The translations under genes were made by a program, and so were the position numbers. The notes under the pieces were generated by a model, which did no database searches, was not told where the DNA came from, and saw nothing but the letters and a program-made list of their open reading frames with translations. Positions 34,500 through 43,549 of a stretch of DNA of 64,000 bases are shown piece after piece; position 1 is the first letter of the stretch, and each line of letters starts with the position of its first letter. Source of the stretch: Alphaproteobacteria bacterium (lineage in GTDB: Bacteria > Pseudomonadota > Alphaproteobacteria > Rhodobacterales > Rhodobacteraceae); the NCBI GenBank assembly GCA_030425925.1, contig JAUHZO010000020.1, forward strand, positions 20,252 through 84,251, read 5' to 3'.

Positions 34500-35741
34500 T
34501 CAGACCGCCACGGCCACCGGCGGTCGATGCTCGCGCACCGGCAGGTGGATCAGCGCGCTGAACGCTCCCACGCCGACGCCGATCCACCAGACCAGAGTGT
34601 AGTCGCCATAGGCGTCATACAGCCGCCCGCCCAGCCAGACGCCCAGGAACCCGCCGATCTGGTGGCTGAGGAACACGATCCCGTACAGCGTGCCCATGTA
34701 GCGCAGGCCATAGAGATGCGCGATCAGCCCGCTGGTCAGCGGCACCGTGGCCAGCCACAGCGCCCCCATCACCGCCGAGAAGATCAGAACGGAGGTCGGC
34801 GTGATCGGCAGCGCGATGAACAGCGCCGCCGCGATGGTCCGCCCGGTATAGATCGCGGCCAGCAGGTATTTCCGGGTGAACCGCTTGCCCAGCCAGCCCG
34901 CAGTGAGCGTGCCCGCGATGTTGAAGAGCCCGATCAGCGAGATCGACACCGCGCCCAGCGCGGATGTCGTGGTGATCCCCAGACCGTGCAGCACGCCGCT
35001 CGTGGCAATCGGTCCGCACATCTCGGTCACGAAGGCGGGGAAATGCGCGGTGATGAAGGCCAATTGGTAGCCGCAGCTGAAGAACCCCAGGAAGATCATG
35101 GCAAAGGACGGATCCTTCGCCGCCCGCGTCAGGATCGCACCCATGCTCTCTTGCAGTTCGGCCCTTGAGGCCGAGACCGGCGCGCGCATCAGGGGCAGCG
35201 ACACCAGCATGCCAAGGATCATCGCCGCAAAGACGATGAACACCCATTGCCAGCTCATCAGCGTCAGCAGCCACTCGGCCAGAGGGGCCCCCACCACCTG
35301 CCCGGCGCTGCCCGCCGCTGTGGCGATGGCCAGGCTCATGGAGCGGTTCTCGTCGCTCGACGCACGCCCGACCACCGCGAGGATCACGCCAAAGCCGGTG
35401 CCCGCGATGCCAAAGCCCACCAGCACCTCATAGGCCTGCATGGCCCCGGGCGTCACGGCCCAGCTCGACAGGACCAGCCCCAGGGCATAGACCAGCGCGC
35501 CGATGACGATGGCCTTGCGGTCGCCGATCTTTTCCGCCACCGCCCCGAACAGCGGCTGGCCGATGCCCCAGGCCAGGTTCTGGATGGCGATGGCGAGGCT
35601 GAACTCGGCCCGCAGCCAGCCGAACTCTTCGGCAATGGGGATCTGGAAGACGCCGAAACTGGCCCGTACCGCAAAGGAGACGAGGATGATGAAACAGCCC
35701 ACCAGCAGGACGGGGGTGAACAGGGGCGCGCGGTCTGGCAT
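34500..35741 (-). CDS. MFS transporter (monocarboxylate/OFA-like)
   Basis: The 413-residue protein has twelve predicted membrane segments and MFS signatures (AVRASFGVFQIPIAEEFGW in segment 1; AVAEKIGDRKAIVIGAL in the loop between segments 2 and 3). This pattern is common in the MCT/oxalate-formate-like subfamily, which move organic acids. It is alone on its strand. Its upstream region (35742-35868) holds the palindrome TTCAATTGAA (35794-35803). Confidence 0.88.
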   Translation of the reverse strand: MPDRAPLFTPVLLVGCFIILVSFAVRASFGVFQIPIAEEFGWLRAEFSLAIAIQNLAWGIGQPLFGAVAEKIGDRKAIVIGALVYALGLVLSSWAVTPGAMQAYEVLVGFGIAGTGFGVILAVVGRASSDENRSMSLAIATAAGSAGQVVGAPLAEWLLTLMSWQWVFIVFAAMILGMLVSLPLMRAPVSASRAELQESMGAILTRAAKDPSFAMIFLGFFSCGYQLAFITAHFPAFVTEMCGPIATSGVLHGLGITTTSALGAVSISLIGLFNIAGTLTAGWLGKRFTRKYLLAAIYTGRTIAAALFIALPITPTSVLIFSAVMGALWLATVPLTSGLIAHLYGLRYMGTLYGIVFLSHQIGGFLGVWLGGRLYDAYGDYTLVWWIGVGVGAFSALIHLPVREHRPPVAVAV

Positions 35742-35793
35742 GGCTCTCTCCGACGGATGCGCGCACTCTTTCCGGCTTTGGCGGGTGGGTCAA

Positions 35794-35803
35794 TTCAATT
35801 GAA
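35794..35803. promoter_or_regulatory. Short palindrome between the MFS gene and zapE
   Basis: TTCAATTGAA is a perfect 10-bp palindrome in an otherwise GC-rich divergent gap. It is followed by CTGATG-cgccc-CATCAG (35804-35820), a small hairpin. It could be an operator for the MFS gene; a 10-bp palindrome may also occur by chance. Confidence 0.3.
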
Positions 35804-35868
35804 CTGATGCGCCCCATCAGGGTTTCTGCCCCCCTACACAAGCCCGCGCCGCCGGGCTATGCCGGGGC

Positions 35869-36930
35869 ATGTCCAGCCTGACCGAGCTTTACAATCGACG
35901 CGTGGCCGCCGGCGACCTGACCCGCGATGCCGCGCAGGAAGACGCCCTGCCCGAGTTCGAGCGCCTCTGCGCCGCGCTGGCCGAACCGGTGCGCCGCGGC
36001 CTGTTTCGCCGCGCGCCCGAGCCGCCAAAGGGGCTGTACCTTTGGGGCGGCGTCGGGCGCGGCAAGTCGATGCTGATGGACCTCTTTGTCGACACGCTTT
36101 CCGTGCCTGCCAGACGGGTGCATTTCCACGCCTTCATGCAGGACGTGCATGCCCAGATGCACCAGCTGCGCCGCGACAATGTCGAGGATCCAATCAAGCC
36201 CGTCGCCAAGGGCGTCAGCGACGCGGTGCGCGTGCTGGCCTTTGACGAGATGCAGATCACCGACATCACCGACGCGATGATCGTCGGGCGGCTGTTCGAA
36301 CTGCTCTTCGAGGCCGGGGTCGTGGTGGTCACCACGTCGAACCGGGTTCCGGACGACCTGTACAAGGACGGGCTGAACCGCCAGCTCTTCCTGCCCTTCA
36401 TCGCGCTTCTGAAAGAGCGGATGGTGGTGCATGAACTGGCTTCGGACCGCGATCACCGGCAGGACCGGCTGTCCGGCGCGCAGGTCTATTTCACGCCCAT
36501 CGACGCCACCGCCCGCGCCGCCCTGGACGGGCTGTGGGAGGAACTGACCCATGGCGTCGAAGAGACCCTGACATTGCACGTCAAGGGCCGCGAGGTGGAC
36601 TTGCCGCGGTTTCGCAACGGCGTGGCGCGGGCCAGTTTCTACGATCTGTGCGGCCGTCCGCTCGGGCCCGCGGATTATCTCAAGCTGGCCGAAACCGTGC
36701 GCGTGCTGATGATCGACGAGGTGCCGCAACTGGGCAGCCACAATTTCAACGAGGCCAAGCGCTTTGTCACCCTGATCGACGCGCTGTACGAGGCCCGTGT
36801 CCGCGTGATCCTGTCGGCGGCCGCCCGGCCCGGGATGCTGTATGTCGAAGGCCCCGGCAGCTTTGAATTCGAACGCACCGCCAGCCGCCTGACCGAAATG
36901 CAGGCGGCGGATTGGGGGGAGGCGATCTAG
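35869..36930 (+). CDS. zapE: Cell division protein ZapE (AFG1-like ATPase)
   Basis: This 353-residue AAA-type ATPase has Walker A LWGGVGRGKSMLMDLF, VHFHAFMQDVHAQMH, Walker B RVLAFDEMQITDITDAM and the sensor region VVVTTSNRVPDDLYKDGLN. ZapE interacts with FtsZ at the late septum in E. coli; the family is also called AFG1. In alphaproteobacteria it usually lies near succinate dehydrogenase or malate dehydrogenase genes, which are not in this window. Confidence 0.92.
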   Translation: MSSLTELYNRRVAAGDLTRDAAQEDALPEFERLCAALAEPVRRGLFRRAPEPPKGLYLWGGVGRGKSMLMDLFVDTLSVPARRVHFHAFMQDVHAQMHQLRRDNVEDPIKPVAKGVSDAVRVLAFDEMQITDITDAMIVGRLFELLFEAGVVVVTTSNRVPDDLYKDGLNRQLFLPFIALLKERMVVHELASDRDHRQDRLSGAQVYFTPIDATARAALDGLWEELTHGVEETLTLHVKGREVDLPRFRNGVARASFYDLCGRPLGPADYLKLAETVRVLMIDEVPQLGSHNFNEAKRFVTLIDALYEARVRVILSAAARPGMLYVEGPGSFEFERTASRLTEMQAADWGEAI

Positions 36931-36974
36931 CCACTCGGGGCGATCTGCCACGGCCGACGCGCTGGACATGGCCG

Positions 36975-37000
36975 AAAAAATGGGGGGCCACCGGCCCCCC
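36975..37000 (-). terminator. Rho-independent terminator of the first LysM gene
   Basis: GGGGGGCC (36982-36989) pairs perfectly with GGCCCCCC (36993-37000) over three bases. On the minus strand the stem is followed by A then TTTTTT (36980-36975), a textbook terminator about 80 bases after the LysM protein stop. Since zapE ends at 36930 on the other strand, the hairpin may also act on it. Confidence 0.8.
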
Positions 37001-37082
37001 AAGCACTGCTCGTATCGGGTCTTTCGCCTGATTACCCCGTGCCGCGCGGCCAAGGCGTCATGCCATCGGCGCACGGCATCGT

Positions 37083-37715
37083 TCAGTTCCCTTCCGGAAT
37101 GCGCAGGACCATGCCCGGACGCAATTGCGCCGGATCGGACAGGATGTCGGTGTTGGCTTCGAGGATTTGCAGATAGGCCACCGTTGTGCCGTAGTAGCGA
37201 AAGGCGATGCCGGGCAGGCTGTCGCCGCGCTGGACGGTGTAGGTGCGCCCCGAAGGCACAGCCGCCGCGGGCTCGCGCGGGGCCAGCGCGGCGCTGCGTG
37301 CCACCGGCGGGGTCGGAGCCGGGGCGCGGGCCGTGTCGGCGGGCTTCTTGAGTTCGTTGAGCACGCCATAGCTCATGGCGCGCAGGGCGTTCATGACCTC
37401 GTCATCCCCGCCGGTCAGGTTCGGCGCGGCCTGCAAGACCGGCTGCGGGGCCGGGGCCTGGCGTGCAGGCTGCGGCGCGGGTGCCTGTGCGGCGGCAGTC
37501 GCCGCCAGCCCCGCGGGACGCTCCACCGGTCGGGTCGGTTCGGGCCGTGCCGGGATCGGCTGGGGGATGAAGGCATCGAACCCCATCGGCGCGGGTTCCG
37601 CGCGCCTGACCTGGTCGGGCACGGGCGTATCGGCCTCTGGCGGCTCGCCCAGCACCCAGAGCAGCGCCGCTGTCGAGGCAACGAAGCCCACCGACAAAAC
37701 AACGAGTCTGATCAT
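37083..37715 (-). CDS. LysM domain protein, membrane-anchored (paralogue 1)
   Basis: The 210-residue protein has an N-terminal membrane anchor (IRLVVLSVGFVASTAALLWV), a long Pro/Ala-rich linker (residues 25-160) and a C-terminal LysM domain (YTVQRGDSLPGIAFRYYGTT ... PGMVLRIPE) that binds peptidoglycan. In the linker is a short helix-forming patch, VMNALRAMSYGVLNELKK, that has a counterpart in the next gene. A good promoter (37842-37870) and a terminator (36975-37000) make it a single-gene unit. Confidence 0.85.
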   Translation of the reverse strand: MIRLVVLSVGFVASTAALLWVLGEPPEADTPVPDQVRRAEPAPMGFDAFIPQPIPARPEPTRPVERPAGLAATAAAQAPAPQPARQAPAPQPVLQAAPNLTGGDDEVMNALRAMSYGVLNELKKPADTARAPAPTPPVARSAALAPREPAAAVPSGRTYTVQRGDSLPGIAFRYYGTTVAYLQILEANTDILSDPAQLRPGMVLRIPEGN

Positions 37716-37841
37716 GCCCGCCCCCGTGCAACTGCTGCAACAGGCGCGCGGCGCGCAAGGCCCCGACGCAAAACCATGTCCATGTCCCCCGTGATGCCGC
37801 GCGTGTTCGAATTGGCAGTCTGTCCCGCACGGTCACGGTAT

Positions 37842-37870
37842 TTATAGCCGAATCATCACGATAGCGTCAA
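37842..37870 (-). promoter_or_regulatory. Sigma-70-type promoter of LysM paralogue 1
   Basis: On the minus strand TTGACG (37870-37865) and CTATAA (37847-37842) are separated by 17 bases. Transcription would start near 37835 and give a leader of about 120 bases. The whole gap 37716-37931 is A/T-rich for this genome; no other gene is visible in it. Confidence 0.65.
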
Positions 37871-37931
37871 CATGTTGTAGAGGTGTCAAGCAAAAATCAT
37901 ATAAATCCGCGATATCACAATGGGTTGCGGA

Positions 37932-38504
37932 TCAACGTTCAGGCAATACCAGCGTTTGCCCTTCGCGCAGATCGTCCGGCCGCGCCAGGATCGCCTGATT
38001 GGCCGCAAAAAGCGGGCCCGTCATGTTCACATCGCCATAGACCCGCTCGGCAATCGCCACGAGGCTGTCGCCCTTCTGCACCACATAGACCTTCGCCTCG
38101 GCCCGGGCGGTGACGCGCTGCGGCACGGCCGGTTCGTCCAGCGAGCGCCGCACGATCGTGTGCAGCAGGCTGCCCGGCTGGCCCGGCGCGGTTTCGCGGC
38201 CAGTGGCGTGATTGAGGTTCGACAGCGTGTCCCAGGTCATGCGCCGCAGCGACTGGTCGTCAAGCGCTGTCTGGCCGGCCTGAGGGGCGGGCGGCACCGG
38301 GGGGCGCGGGGCGGTCTCGACCGGGGCGCGCGCCGCAAGCGCCGGCTGTTCGGGCAGCGCCGGGCCCAGCGCGGGCACCGCGCGTGTCACCTCTGCCGAG
38401 GCGTCGGGGCGCGTATTGGCCTGCCGCCCGTTGCCGGGCTGGAACAGCACCAGCGCAACGGTCACCACCGCAAATCCAAGGGCAAACAGAACCATCCTGA
38501 TCAT
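37932..38504 (-). CDS. LysM domain protein, membrane-anchored (paralogue 2)
   Basis: This 190-residue protein has the same plan as its neighbour: N-terminal anchor (MIRMVLFALGFAVVTVALVL), Pro/Ala-rich linker, and C-terminal LysM (VYVVQKGDSLVAIAERVYGD ... EGQTLVLPE). The patch SLRRMTWDTLSNLNHATG aligns with VMNALRAMSYGVLNELKK of paralogue 1. The two probably arose by tandem duplication. It follows the rhodanese-like gene after 21 bases and is likely transcribed with it. Confidence 0.85.
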   Translation of the reverse strand: MIRMVLFALGFAVVTVALVLFQPGNGRQANTRPDASAEVTRAVPALGPALPEQPALAARAPVETAPRPPVPPAPQAGQTALDDQSLRRMTWDTLSNLNHATGRETAPGQPGSLLHTIVRRSLDEPAVPQRVTARAEAKVYVVQKGDSLVAIAERVYGDVNMTGPLFAANQAILARPDDLREGQTLVLPER

Positions 38505-38525
38505 TACCGGTGTCCTTTCAGACCG

Positions 38526-39098
38526 TTACCCGCCCTGCGCCAGTGTCAGCCCCAGCTGACGCCAGAGCAGCGCGCCGCCGCGATAGTATTTCAGCTTGTC
38601 CGCAGGATAGCCCGCCTGCAACAGATGCCCCAGCGCCTCGGTAACCGCGGAATCGTCCGGCCCGTCGCCGAACAGCACCAGGTCGTAGGCCCCGGAAAAG
38701 TCGCTGCCCCGCGCGCCCAGCGCCTCCAGAAGATCGTCGCGGTAGATGTTGCCGGGCTGAAGGGTCGCCACCGGAACGTTGACCGCCGCCGGAATCGTGC
38801 CCTGCCCGAACGCGTCGGGCAGCCGGATGTCCACCAGAAGCCCCCTGCCCCGCGCCACGAACAGTTCGAGGAAATCCATCACCTCAAGCTCGCCCACGGT
38901 GCCGACACCCGACACGGCGCGCATCGGCTGCAGGCAGCGCGGCGGGCAGGCGGGACCTTCACGGGTGATGGAGAAAGACCGGCCGTTGATCGAGAATTCG
39001 ACCCGCGCGCGGTCTTCGCCGATACGGGTCTGCTGTGCCGAAACCGGCAGCGCCAAGACCACGGCACACAGCGCGGCCAGTCCACGACCCTTGAACAT
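38526..39098 (-). CDS. Secreted rhodanese-like protein without catalytic Cys
   Basis: A signal peptide (FKGRGLAALCAVVLALPVSA, cleavage before QQTRIG) is followed by a short domain with a CPPRC motif and then a rhodanese fold (LLVDIRLPDAFGQGTIPAAV ... YYRGGALLWRQLGL). The active-site loop reads LFGDGPDDSAVTEAL, with no Cys where rhodaneses carry the persulfide, so it should be inactive as a sulfurtransferase. It acts in the periplasm. It is first of a two-gene unit with LysM paralogue 2 and has a good promoter at 39152-39180. Confidence 0.82.
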   Translation of the reverse strand: MFKGRGLAALCAVVLALPVSAQQTRIGEDRARVEFSINGRSFSITREGPACPPRCLQPMRAVSGVGTVGELEVMDFLELFVARGRGLLVDIRLPDAFGQGTIPAAVNVPVATLQPGNIYRDDLLEALGARGSDFSGAYDLVLFGDGPDDSAVTEALGHLLQAGYPADKLKYYRGGALLWRQLGLTLAQGG

Positions 39099-39151
39099 CT
39101 GCTCACCCTCACACGCCCGAACCGGCGCGTACGTGTTATCGTTGGGGCAAA

Positions 39152-39180
39152 ATATAGGTCAGACAGGGCGAATCAGTCAA
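39152..39180 (-). promoter_or_regulatory. Sigma-70-type promoter of the rhodanese-like/LysM unit
   Basis: TTGACT (39180-39175) and CTATAT (39157-39152) on the minus strand are 17 bases apart. The start of transcription would be near 39145, about 47 bases before the ATG at 39098. This is among the best promoter matches in the window. Confidence 0.65.
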
Positions 39181-39227
39181 TATGCAGGGGGGTGACGCAA
39201 GGGCTTTTGTAGCCCTTGGTGCCGCAT

Positions 39228-40499
39228 TCAACCGTTTTCGCGCAACACATGGCCCGCGAGGTAAAGCGATCCGCAGATCAGCACCCGCGCCCCGGGCGCA
39301 GTGGCGGTGATCGCCGCCAGCGCGGCGCGCACGCTTTCGGCCGTGGCGGCGCGGTGCCCGGTCTCGGCGGCCAGCGCGGCGGTCTCGGACGCCGACAGCG
39401 TCGCCGCCTCGCCCGGGATCGACACGGCGGTCAGGCTGTCGGCCATCTCGGCCAGCGGCCGCAGGAAGCCGCGCGCATCCTTGGTGTTGAGCATGCCGCA
39501 GATCAGATGCGTGGGCCGCGCGGGCAAGGTTTTCAGATACGCCGACAGGGCGGCACCGGCCGCCGGATTGTGCCCGCCATCCAGCCAGAGCTCGACCCCC
39601 GGCACCGCCTCGGCCAGCGCGCCGCGGCGCAGCCGCTGCATGCGCGCGGGCCAGTCTGCCCGGGTCATCGCGGCCTCGCAGGCCGTGTCGGGCTGGCCCA
39701 GACGGCGCAGTCCCGCCAGCGCTGTGCCCGCGTTCTGGATCTGATGCGCGCCCGGCAGCACCGGCAGCGGCAGATCCAGCAGCCCGGTTTCGTCCTGAAA
39801 CACCAACCGCCCATGTTCCGCGCCGACATGCCAGTGCTGGCCGTGCACCAGCAGCTCTGCCCCGACGCGGGCGGCCTGCGCCTCGATCACCTCCAGCGCA
39901 TCGTCCTGCTGCGGGCCGACACTGCAGGGCACACCGCGCTTGAGGATGCCCGCCTTTTCGGCGGCAATCTTCGCCAGGGTATCGCCAAGATACTGTTCGT
40001 GATCCATCGAGACCGGCGTGATCACCGTCAGCGCCGGGTGCGACACCACGTTGGTGGCGTCCAGCCGCCCGCCCAGCCCGACCTCGAGCAGGGTGAAATC
40101 CGCCGGGCACCGGGACATCGCCAGCAGCGCGGCGCAGGTGGTGATCTCGAAATAGGTGATCGGCGCGCCGCCATTGGCGTCGTAGCATTCGTCCAGCAAC
40201 GCGGTCAGCGCCGCCTCGTCGATCAGCGTGCCGGCCAGCCGGATGCGTTCGTGAAACCGCACCAGATGCGGCGAGGTATAGACATGGCATGTCCGCCCTG
40301 CCCCCTCGAGCCCGGCCCGCAGCATCGCCAGGGTCGACCCCTTGCCGTTTGTCCCGGCAACATGGATCACCGGCGGCAGCTTGTCCTGCGGGTTGCCCAG
40401 CAGGTCCAGCAGATGCCAGACCCGGTCCAGCACCAGGTCCATCACCTTGGGATGCAACGTCATCATGCGTTGCAGGATCGCGTCGGAACCCTGGGTCAT
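39228..40499 (-). CDS. folC: Bifunctional folylpolyglutamate synthase/dihydrofolate synthase
   Basis: This 423-residue Mur-ligase-family enzyme adds glutamate to dihydropteroate and to folates. It shows the P-loop VIHVAGTNGKGSTLAML, YTSPHLVRFHERIRLAG, TLLEVGLGGRLDATN, and HEQYLGDTLAKIAAEKAGIL with the metal-binding region. The C-terminal domain has LWLDGGHNPAAG. It lies 54 bases after accD in the same direction; accD-folC is a common pair in proteobacteria and likely an operon. Confidence 0.95.
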   Translation of the reverse strand: MTQGSDAILQRMMTLHPKVMDLVLDRVWHLLDLLGNPQDKLPPVIHVAGTNGKGSTLAMLRAGLEGAGRTCHVYTSPHLVRFHERIRLAGTLIDEAALTALLDECYDANGGAPITYFEITTCAALLAMSRCPADFTLLEVGLGGRLDATNVVSHPALTVITPVSMDHEQYLGDTLAKIAAEKAGILKRGVPCSVGPQQDDALEVIEAQAARVGAELLVHGQHWHVGAEHGRLVFQDETGLLDLPLPVLPGAHQIQNAGTALAGLRRLGQPDTACEAAMTRADWPARMQRLRRGALAEAVPGVELWLDGGHNPAAGAALSAYLKTLPARPTHLICGMLNTKDARGFLRPLAEMADSLTAVSIPGEAATLSASETAALAAETGHRAATAESVRAALAAITATAPGARVLICGSLYLAGHVLRENG

Positions 40500-40553
40500 C
40501 TGCCCGTCATCTCCACCAAGAAAGGCCTTGTCCGTCTGCCCTGCCGGGCAGGA

Positions 40554-41504
40554 TCACGCGGCGGTGCCGTCGGCACCGTCCTCCGCCGCCCCGGGCGCAT
40601 CGTCCCGGGTACGGTCTTCCGGTCCCGGCGGCGGCAGGTCGCCCCAGGTGGGCGGCGGCATGTGCATCAGCATGCGCGTCAGCACGATCAGTTCGTCGCG
40701 CATGCGGCGGCGGTCGGTCACCCGGTCCAGCATGCCGTGTTCCAGCAGGTATTCGGCGGTCTGGAAACCTTCGGGCAGCTTCTCGCGGATCGTCTGTTCG
40801 ATCACCCGCGGCCCGGCAAAGCAGATCAGCGCCCCGGGTTCGGCAATCTGCACATCGCCCAGCATCGCATAAGACGCCGTCACCCCGCCGGTGGTGGGAT
40901 GGGTCAGCACGACGATGTAGGGCAGGCGCTTTTCCTTCAGCATCTGCACTGCGACGGTGGTGCGGGGCATCTGCATCAGGCTCAGGATGCCCTCTTGCAT
41001 GCGCGCGCCGCCGGCGGCCGAGAACAGCACCAGAGGCCGACCCAGCCGCACCGCCTCTTCGGCGGCGGCGATGATTGCATTGCCGACATACATCCCCATC
41101 GACCCGCCCATGAAACCGAAATCCTGCGCCGCTGCCACAATCGGCGTGCGCCCGATCTCGCCTGTGCCCACCAGCATCGCCTCGCGCTCTCCGGTGGCTT
41201 TCTGCGCCGCCTTCATGCGGTCGGGATAGCGTTTGGAGTCGCGGAAATGCAGCGGATCGGCCACCGGCTCGGGCACCTCGATCTCGGAATAGACGCCGCC
41301 GTCGAACAGCGCGGCAAAACGGTCGCGCGGGGTGATGTTCATGTGATGGCCGCAACTGGTGCAGACGTTCAGATTGTCGCTGATCTCGCGGTGAAACAGC
41401 ATGGTGCCGCAGCCGTCGCATTTGGACCACAGGTTCTCGGGCGTCTCGCGGCGCGAGAAGATCGAGTTGATCCGCGGACGGACATAGTTGGTGATCCAGT
41501 TCAT
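40554..41504 (-). CDS. accD: Acetyl-CoA carboxylase carboxyltransferase subunit beta
   Basis: AccD (316 residues) has the N-terminal zinc ribbon [20 protein letters not shown] ... CTSCGHH (C-X2-C-X15-C-X2-C) and the crotonase-like core with [33 protein letters not shown] and [18 protein letters not shown]. With AccA it transfers CO2 from biotin to acetyl-CoA in fatty-acid synthesis. The C-terminal tail (after residue 285) is Pro/Asp/Gly-rich and variable. folC follows. Confidence 0.96.
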   Translation of the reverse strand: MNWITNYVRPRINSIFSRRETPENLWSKCDGCGTMLFHREISDNLNVCTSCGHHMNITPRDRFAALFDGGVYSEIEVPEPVADPLHFRDSKRYPDRMKAAQKATGEREAMLVGTGEIGRTPIVAAAQDFGFMGGSMGMYVGNAIIAAAEEAVRLGRPLVLFSAAGGARMQEGILSLMQMPRTTVAVQMLKEKRLPYIVVLTHPTTGGVTASYAMLGDVQIAEPGALICFAGPRVIEQTIREKLPEGFQTAEYLLEHGMLDRVTDRRRMRDELIVLTRMLMHMPPPTWGDLPPPGPEDRTRDDAPGAAEDGADGTAA

Positions 41505-41563
41505 GAGCGGCCTGCCTGCGTCGTGCGTCGGGCTGATCTAAGCTGCGCAGGGCAGAAATGCAA

Positions 41564-42478
41564 TCAGGCCCGGATCGCGATCCGGGCGGCCAGCCAGAAC
41601 AGGCCCAGCAGCGCCAGATCCACCGGAAGCTGCGCGACAAAGGGGGCGGGGTCGGACAGGTCGGTTTCGACGACGTAAAGTGCGAGCCCGGCGCCAAAGG
41701 CCACATGGCCCTGGATCGCCACCGCCATCAGGTTGTTGACGAAGTGCAGCGCGATGGCGGGGCCCAGCGTGCCCGAGCGCGCCGTCAGATCCGCTGCGGC
41801 AAGACCGAAGGCAAAGGCCCAGACCACCACAACCCAGGCCGCCGCGCCAAACAGGCCCGGCGCGTAATGCAACGCGGCAAAGATCGCCGAGGGCAGCGCC
41901 ATCCACACCGCCGGCCGCGCCACCCGCGCGGCAAGCTGGGACTGCACGTAGCCGCGAAACGCCACCTCTTCGGCCCCGGTCTGGAACAGCAGCGCGACCA
42001 GCGTCAGCGGCAGCAGCGCAAGCCATTGGCGGAACGGCAGTCCGGGCACCATCTCGGTGCCGCCGTCCTGCGGGCCGGCGGGCAGCGGCAGCACCATCCA
42101 CACCGCCAGCACCAGCGCATAAAGCCGCAGCAGGCTCCACAACACCGCGCCGAACTGCGCCACCGCTTGCGGCCGTGGGCCGAACAGGCCCGCCCCGTCG
42201 CGCCCGTGCAGGTGCCGCACCACCACCAGAGCGGCGACGCCCAGCAGTCCCGCAAAGAACAGCTGCAACAGCATCCCCGCCGGCGTGTCGGCCCGTTCGG
42301 CAGCGGTCAGCAACGCCGCGTAGCGTTCGAACGGCAGGCCCGCGCGCATCAGCGCCACCACGCCCTGCACCAGCAGCGTCTGCAGCACCAGCATCGCCAC
42401 AAGACCAACCGCCAGCCGCCACAGCTCGCAACTGGCGCGGGCCGGGCGGCTCAGCCGCGCCTGCGGCAGGTAGCTCAT
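41564..42478 (-). CDS. CPBP-family intramembrane metalloprotease
   Basis: This integral membrane protein of 304 residues has the CPBP/Abi motifs: the paired glutamates GAEEVAFRGYVQSQLA (EExxxR), FAALHYAPGLFGAAAW with the first His, and IALHFVNNLMAV with the HxxxN-like second site. The family includes Rce1-like proteases and bacteriocin-immunity proteins. The start at 42478 overlaps the desaturase stop (ATGA), so it is translated with that gene; the open frame continues upstream only inside the desaturase. The substrate is unknown. Confidence 0.85.
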   Translation of the reverse strand: MSYLPQARLSRPARASCELWRLAVGLVAMLVLQTLLVQGVVALMRAGLPFERYAALLTAAERADTPAGMLLQLFFAGLLGVAALVVVRHLHGRDGAGLFGPRPQAVAQFGAVLWSLLRLYALVLAVWMVLPLPAGPQDGGTEMVPGLPFRQWLALLPLTLVALLFQTGAEEVAFRGYVQSQLAARVARPAVWMALPSAIFAALHYAPGLFGAAAWVVVVWAFAFGLAAADLTARSGTLGPAIALHFVNNLMAVAIQGHVAFGAGLALYVVETDLSDPAPFVAQLPVDLALLGLFWLAARIAIRA

Positions 42479-43416
42479 GCCGGGCGCGCGGCGGCCTGAC
42501 GCAGCACGTCCAGATAGCCCGGTGCCACGGTCATACGCGCACCCAGCCCCTTGGTCTGCAACAGCCTGTGCAGCCGGGGCAGATTGTGCGCCGGGATGTG
42601 CATCACCAGATGATGCTCCAGGTGGTAGTTCACCCAATAGGGCGCCAGAAACGTCCGCTCCAGCGGTCCGGCCAGCGTGGTCCGGGTGTTGCGAAAGGGA
42701 TCTTCGCTGAACTCGACCGCGCCATGTTCGGCGATGTTGCGGATGCGCAGCACCAGCTGGAACCAGGTGAGCAGCGGCAGGAGCCAGAAGGCAAACCAGT
42801 ACCACCACGCGCCCATCGTCCAGAACAGGACAAACAGCACCGCGTTGGCGAGCAGCGCGCGGCCCAGAACCGGCCCGCTGAAGGCCTGCGCAAGATCCTG
42901 GCTGGAGACCGCGCCCTCGACCTCGCCGGCCATCTTGAAGGCGAACATGACCTGCTGTGCGCGCTGTTTCAGACCGGTCTGCCCTGTGATGTCCCGGATC
43001 AGCTTGCGCCGAAGCGAGGCCGGCGTGGTGGGAAAGGGTTTCGACAGCTTCAGGTCCGGATCGCGTTCGGTCTGGGTGTAGCGGTGATGGCTCAGATGAT
43101 AGCGGCGGTATTCGGCCAGGTCGGCCAGGATCGGCCGACCGCAAAGCCATTCACCGACCCATTCGTTCACCGCCCGTGTGCGGAACAGCGCGTTATGTGC
43201 CGCCTCGTGCATCAGGATCGCCAGACCCAGCTGGCGCGAGCCGATCACCGTCACCGCCAGCAGGAAGGTCAACACCCCGGGCCAGGCCGAATACAGCGCC
43301 ACCGCCCCCAGGATCAACGCCCAGCAATGCGCGACCAGCGCCACGCCCCACAGGTCCGACCGCTGCGACAGCCCGCGAATCTCGTCCGATGTCAGAAAGG
43401 TCTTGCCCGGTGTCAT
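42475..43416 (-). CDS. Fatty-acid desaturase family protein
   Basis: This 313-residue membrane di-iron enzyme has three His boxes: LMHEAAHNALF (HxxxH), YHLSHHRYTQTERDPDL (HxxHH) and YHLEHHLVMHIP (HxxHH). Four membrane segments are predicted. It inserts a double bond or hydroxyl into an acyl chain or lipid. The start at 43416 (MTPGKTFLTSDEIRG) is more natural than ATGs at 43455 or 43557, the last of which would overlap the divergent pentapeptide gene. It is coupled to the CPBP gene by ATGA. Confidence 0.88.
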   Translation of the reverse strand: MTPGKTFLTSDEIRGLSQRSDLWGVALVAHCWALILGAVALYSAWPGVLTFLLAVTVIGSRQLGLAILMHEAAHNALFRTRAVNEWVGEWLCGRPILADLAEYRRYHLSHHRYTQTERDPDLKLSKPFPTTPASLRRKLIRDITGQTGLKQRAQQVMFAFKMAGEVEGAVSSQDLAQAFSGPVLGRALLANAVLFVLFWTMGAWWYWFAFWLLPLLTWFQLVLRIRNIAEHGAVEFSEDPFRNTRTTLAGPLERTFLAPYWVNYHLEHHLVMHIPAHNLPRLHRLLQTKGLGARMTVAPGYLDVLRQAAARPA

Positions 43417-43549
43417 GGCACCATGACCCCGCCCTTGCCGGGCCGCGTCAATCATGGCGCGACGGCAAAGCCCCCGTGCCGCGGGTTTTCCCGGTGACCT
43501 TTCCTCCCGAGCCGGGTAGCGTCTGCACGCATAACGCGACGAATCGACC

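Noticed and set aside
39216..41678. An 820-codon open frame opposite folC and accD
   Set aside because: It is antisense to two well-supported genes and has no family features.
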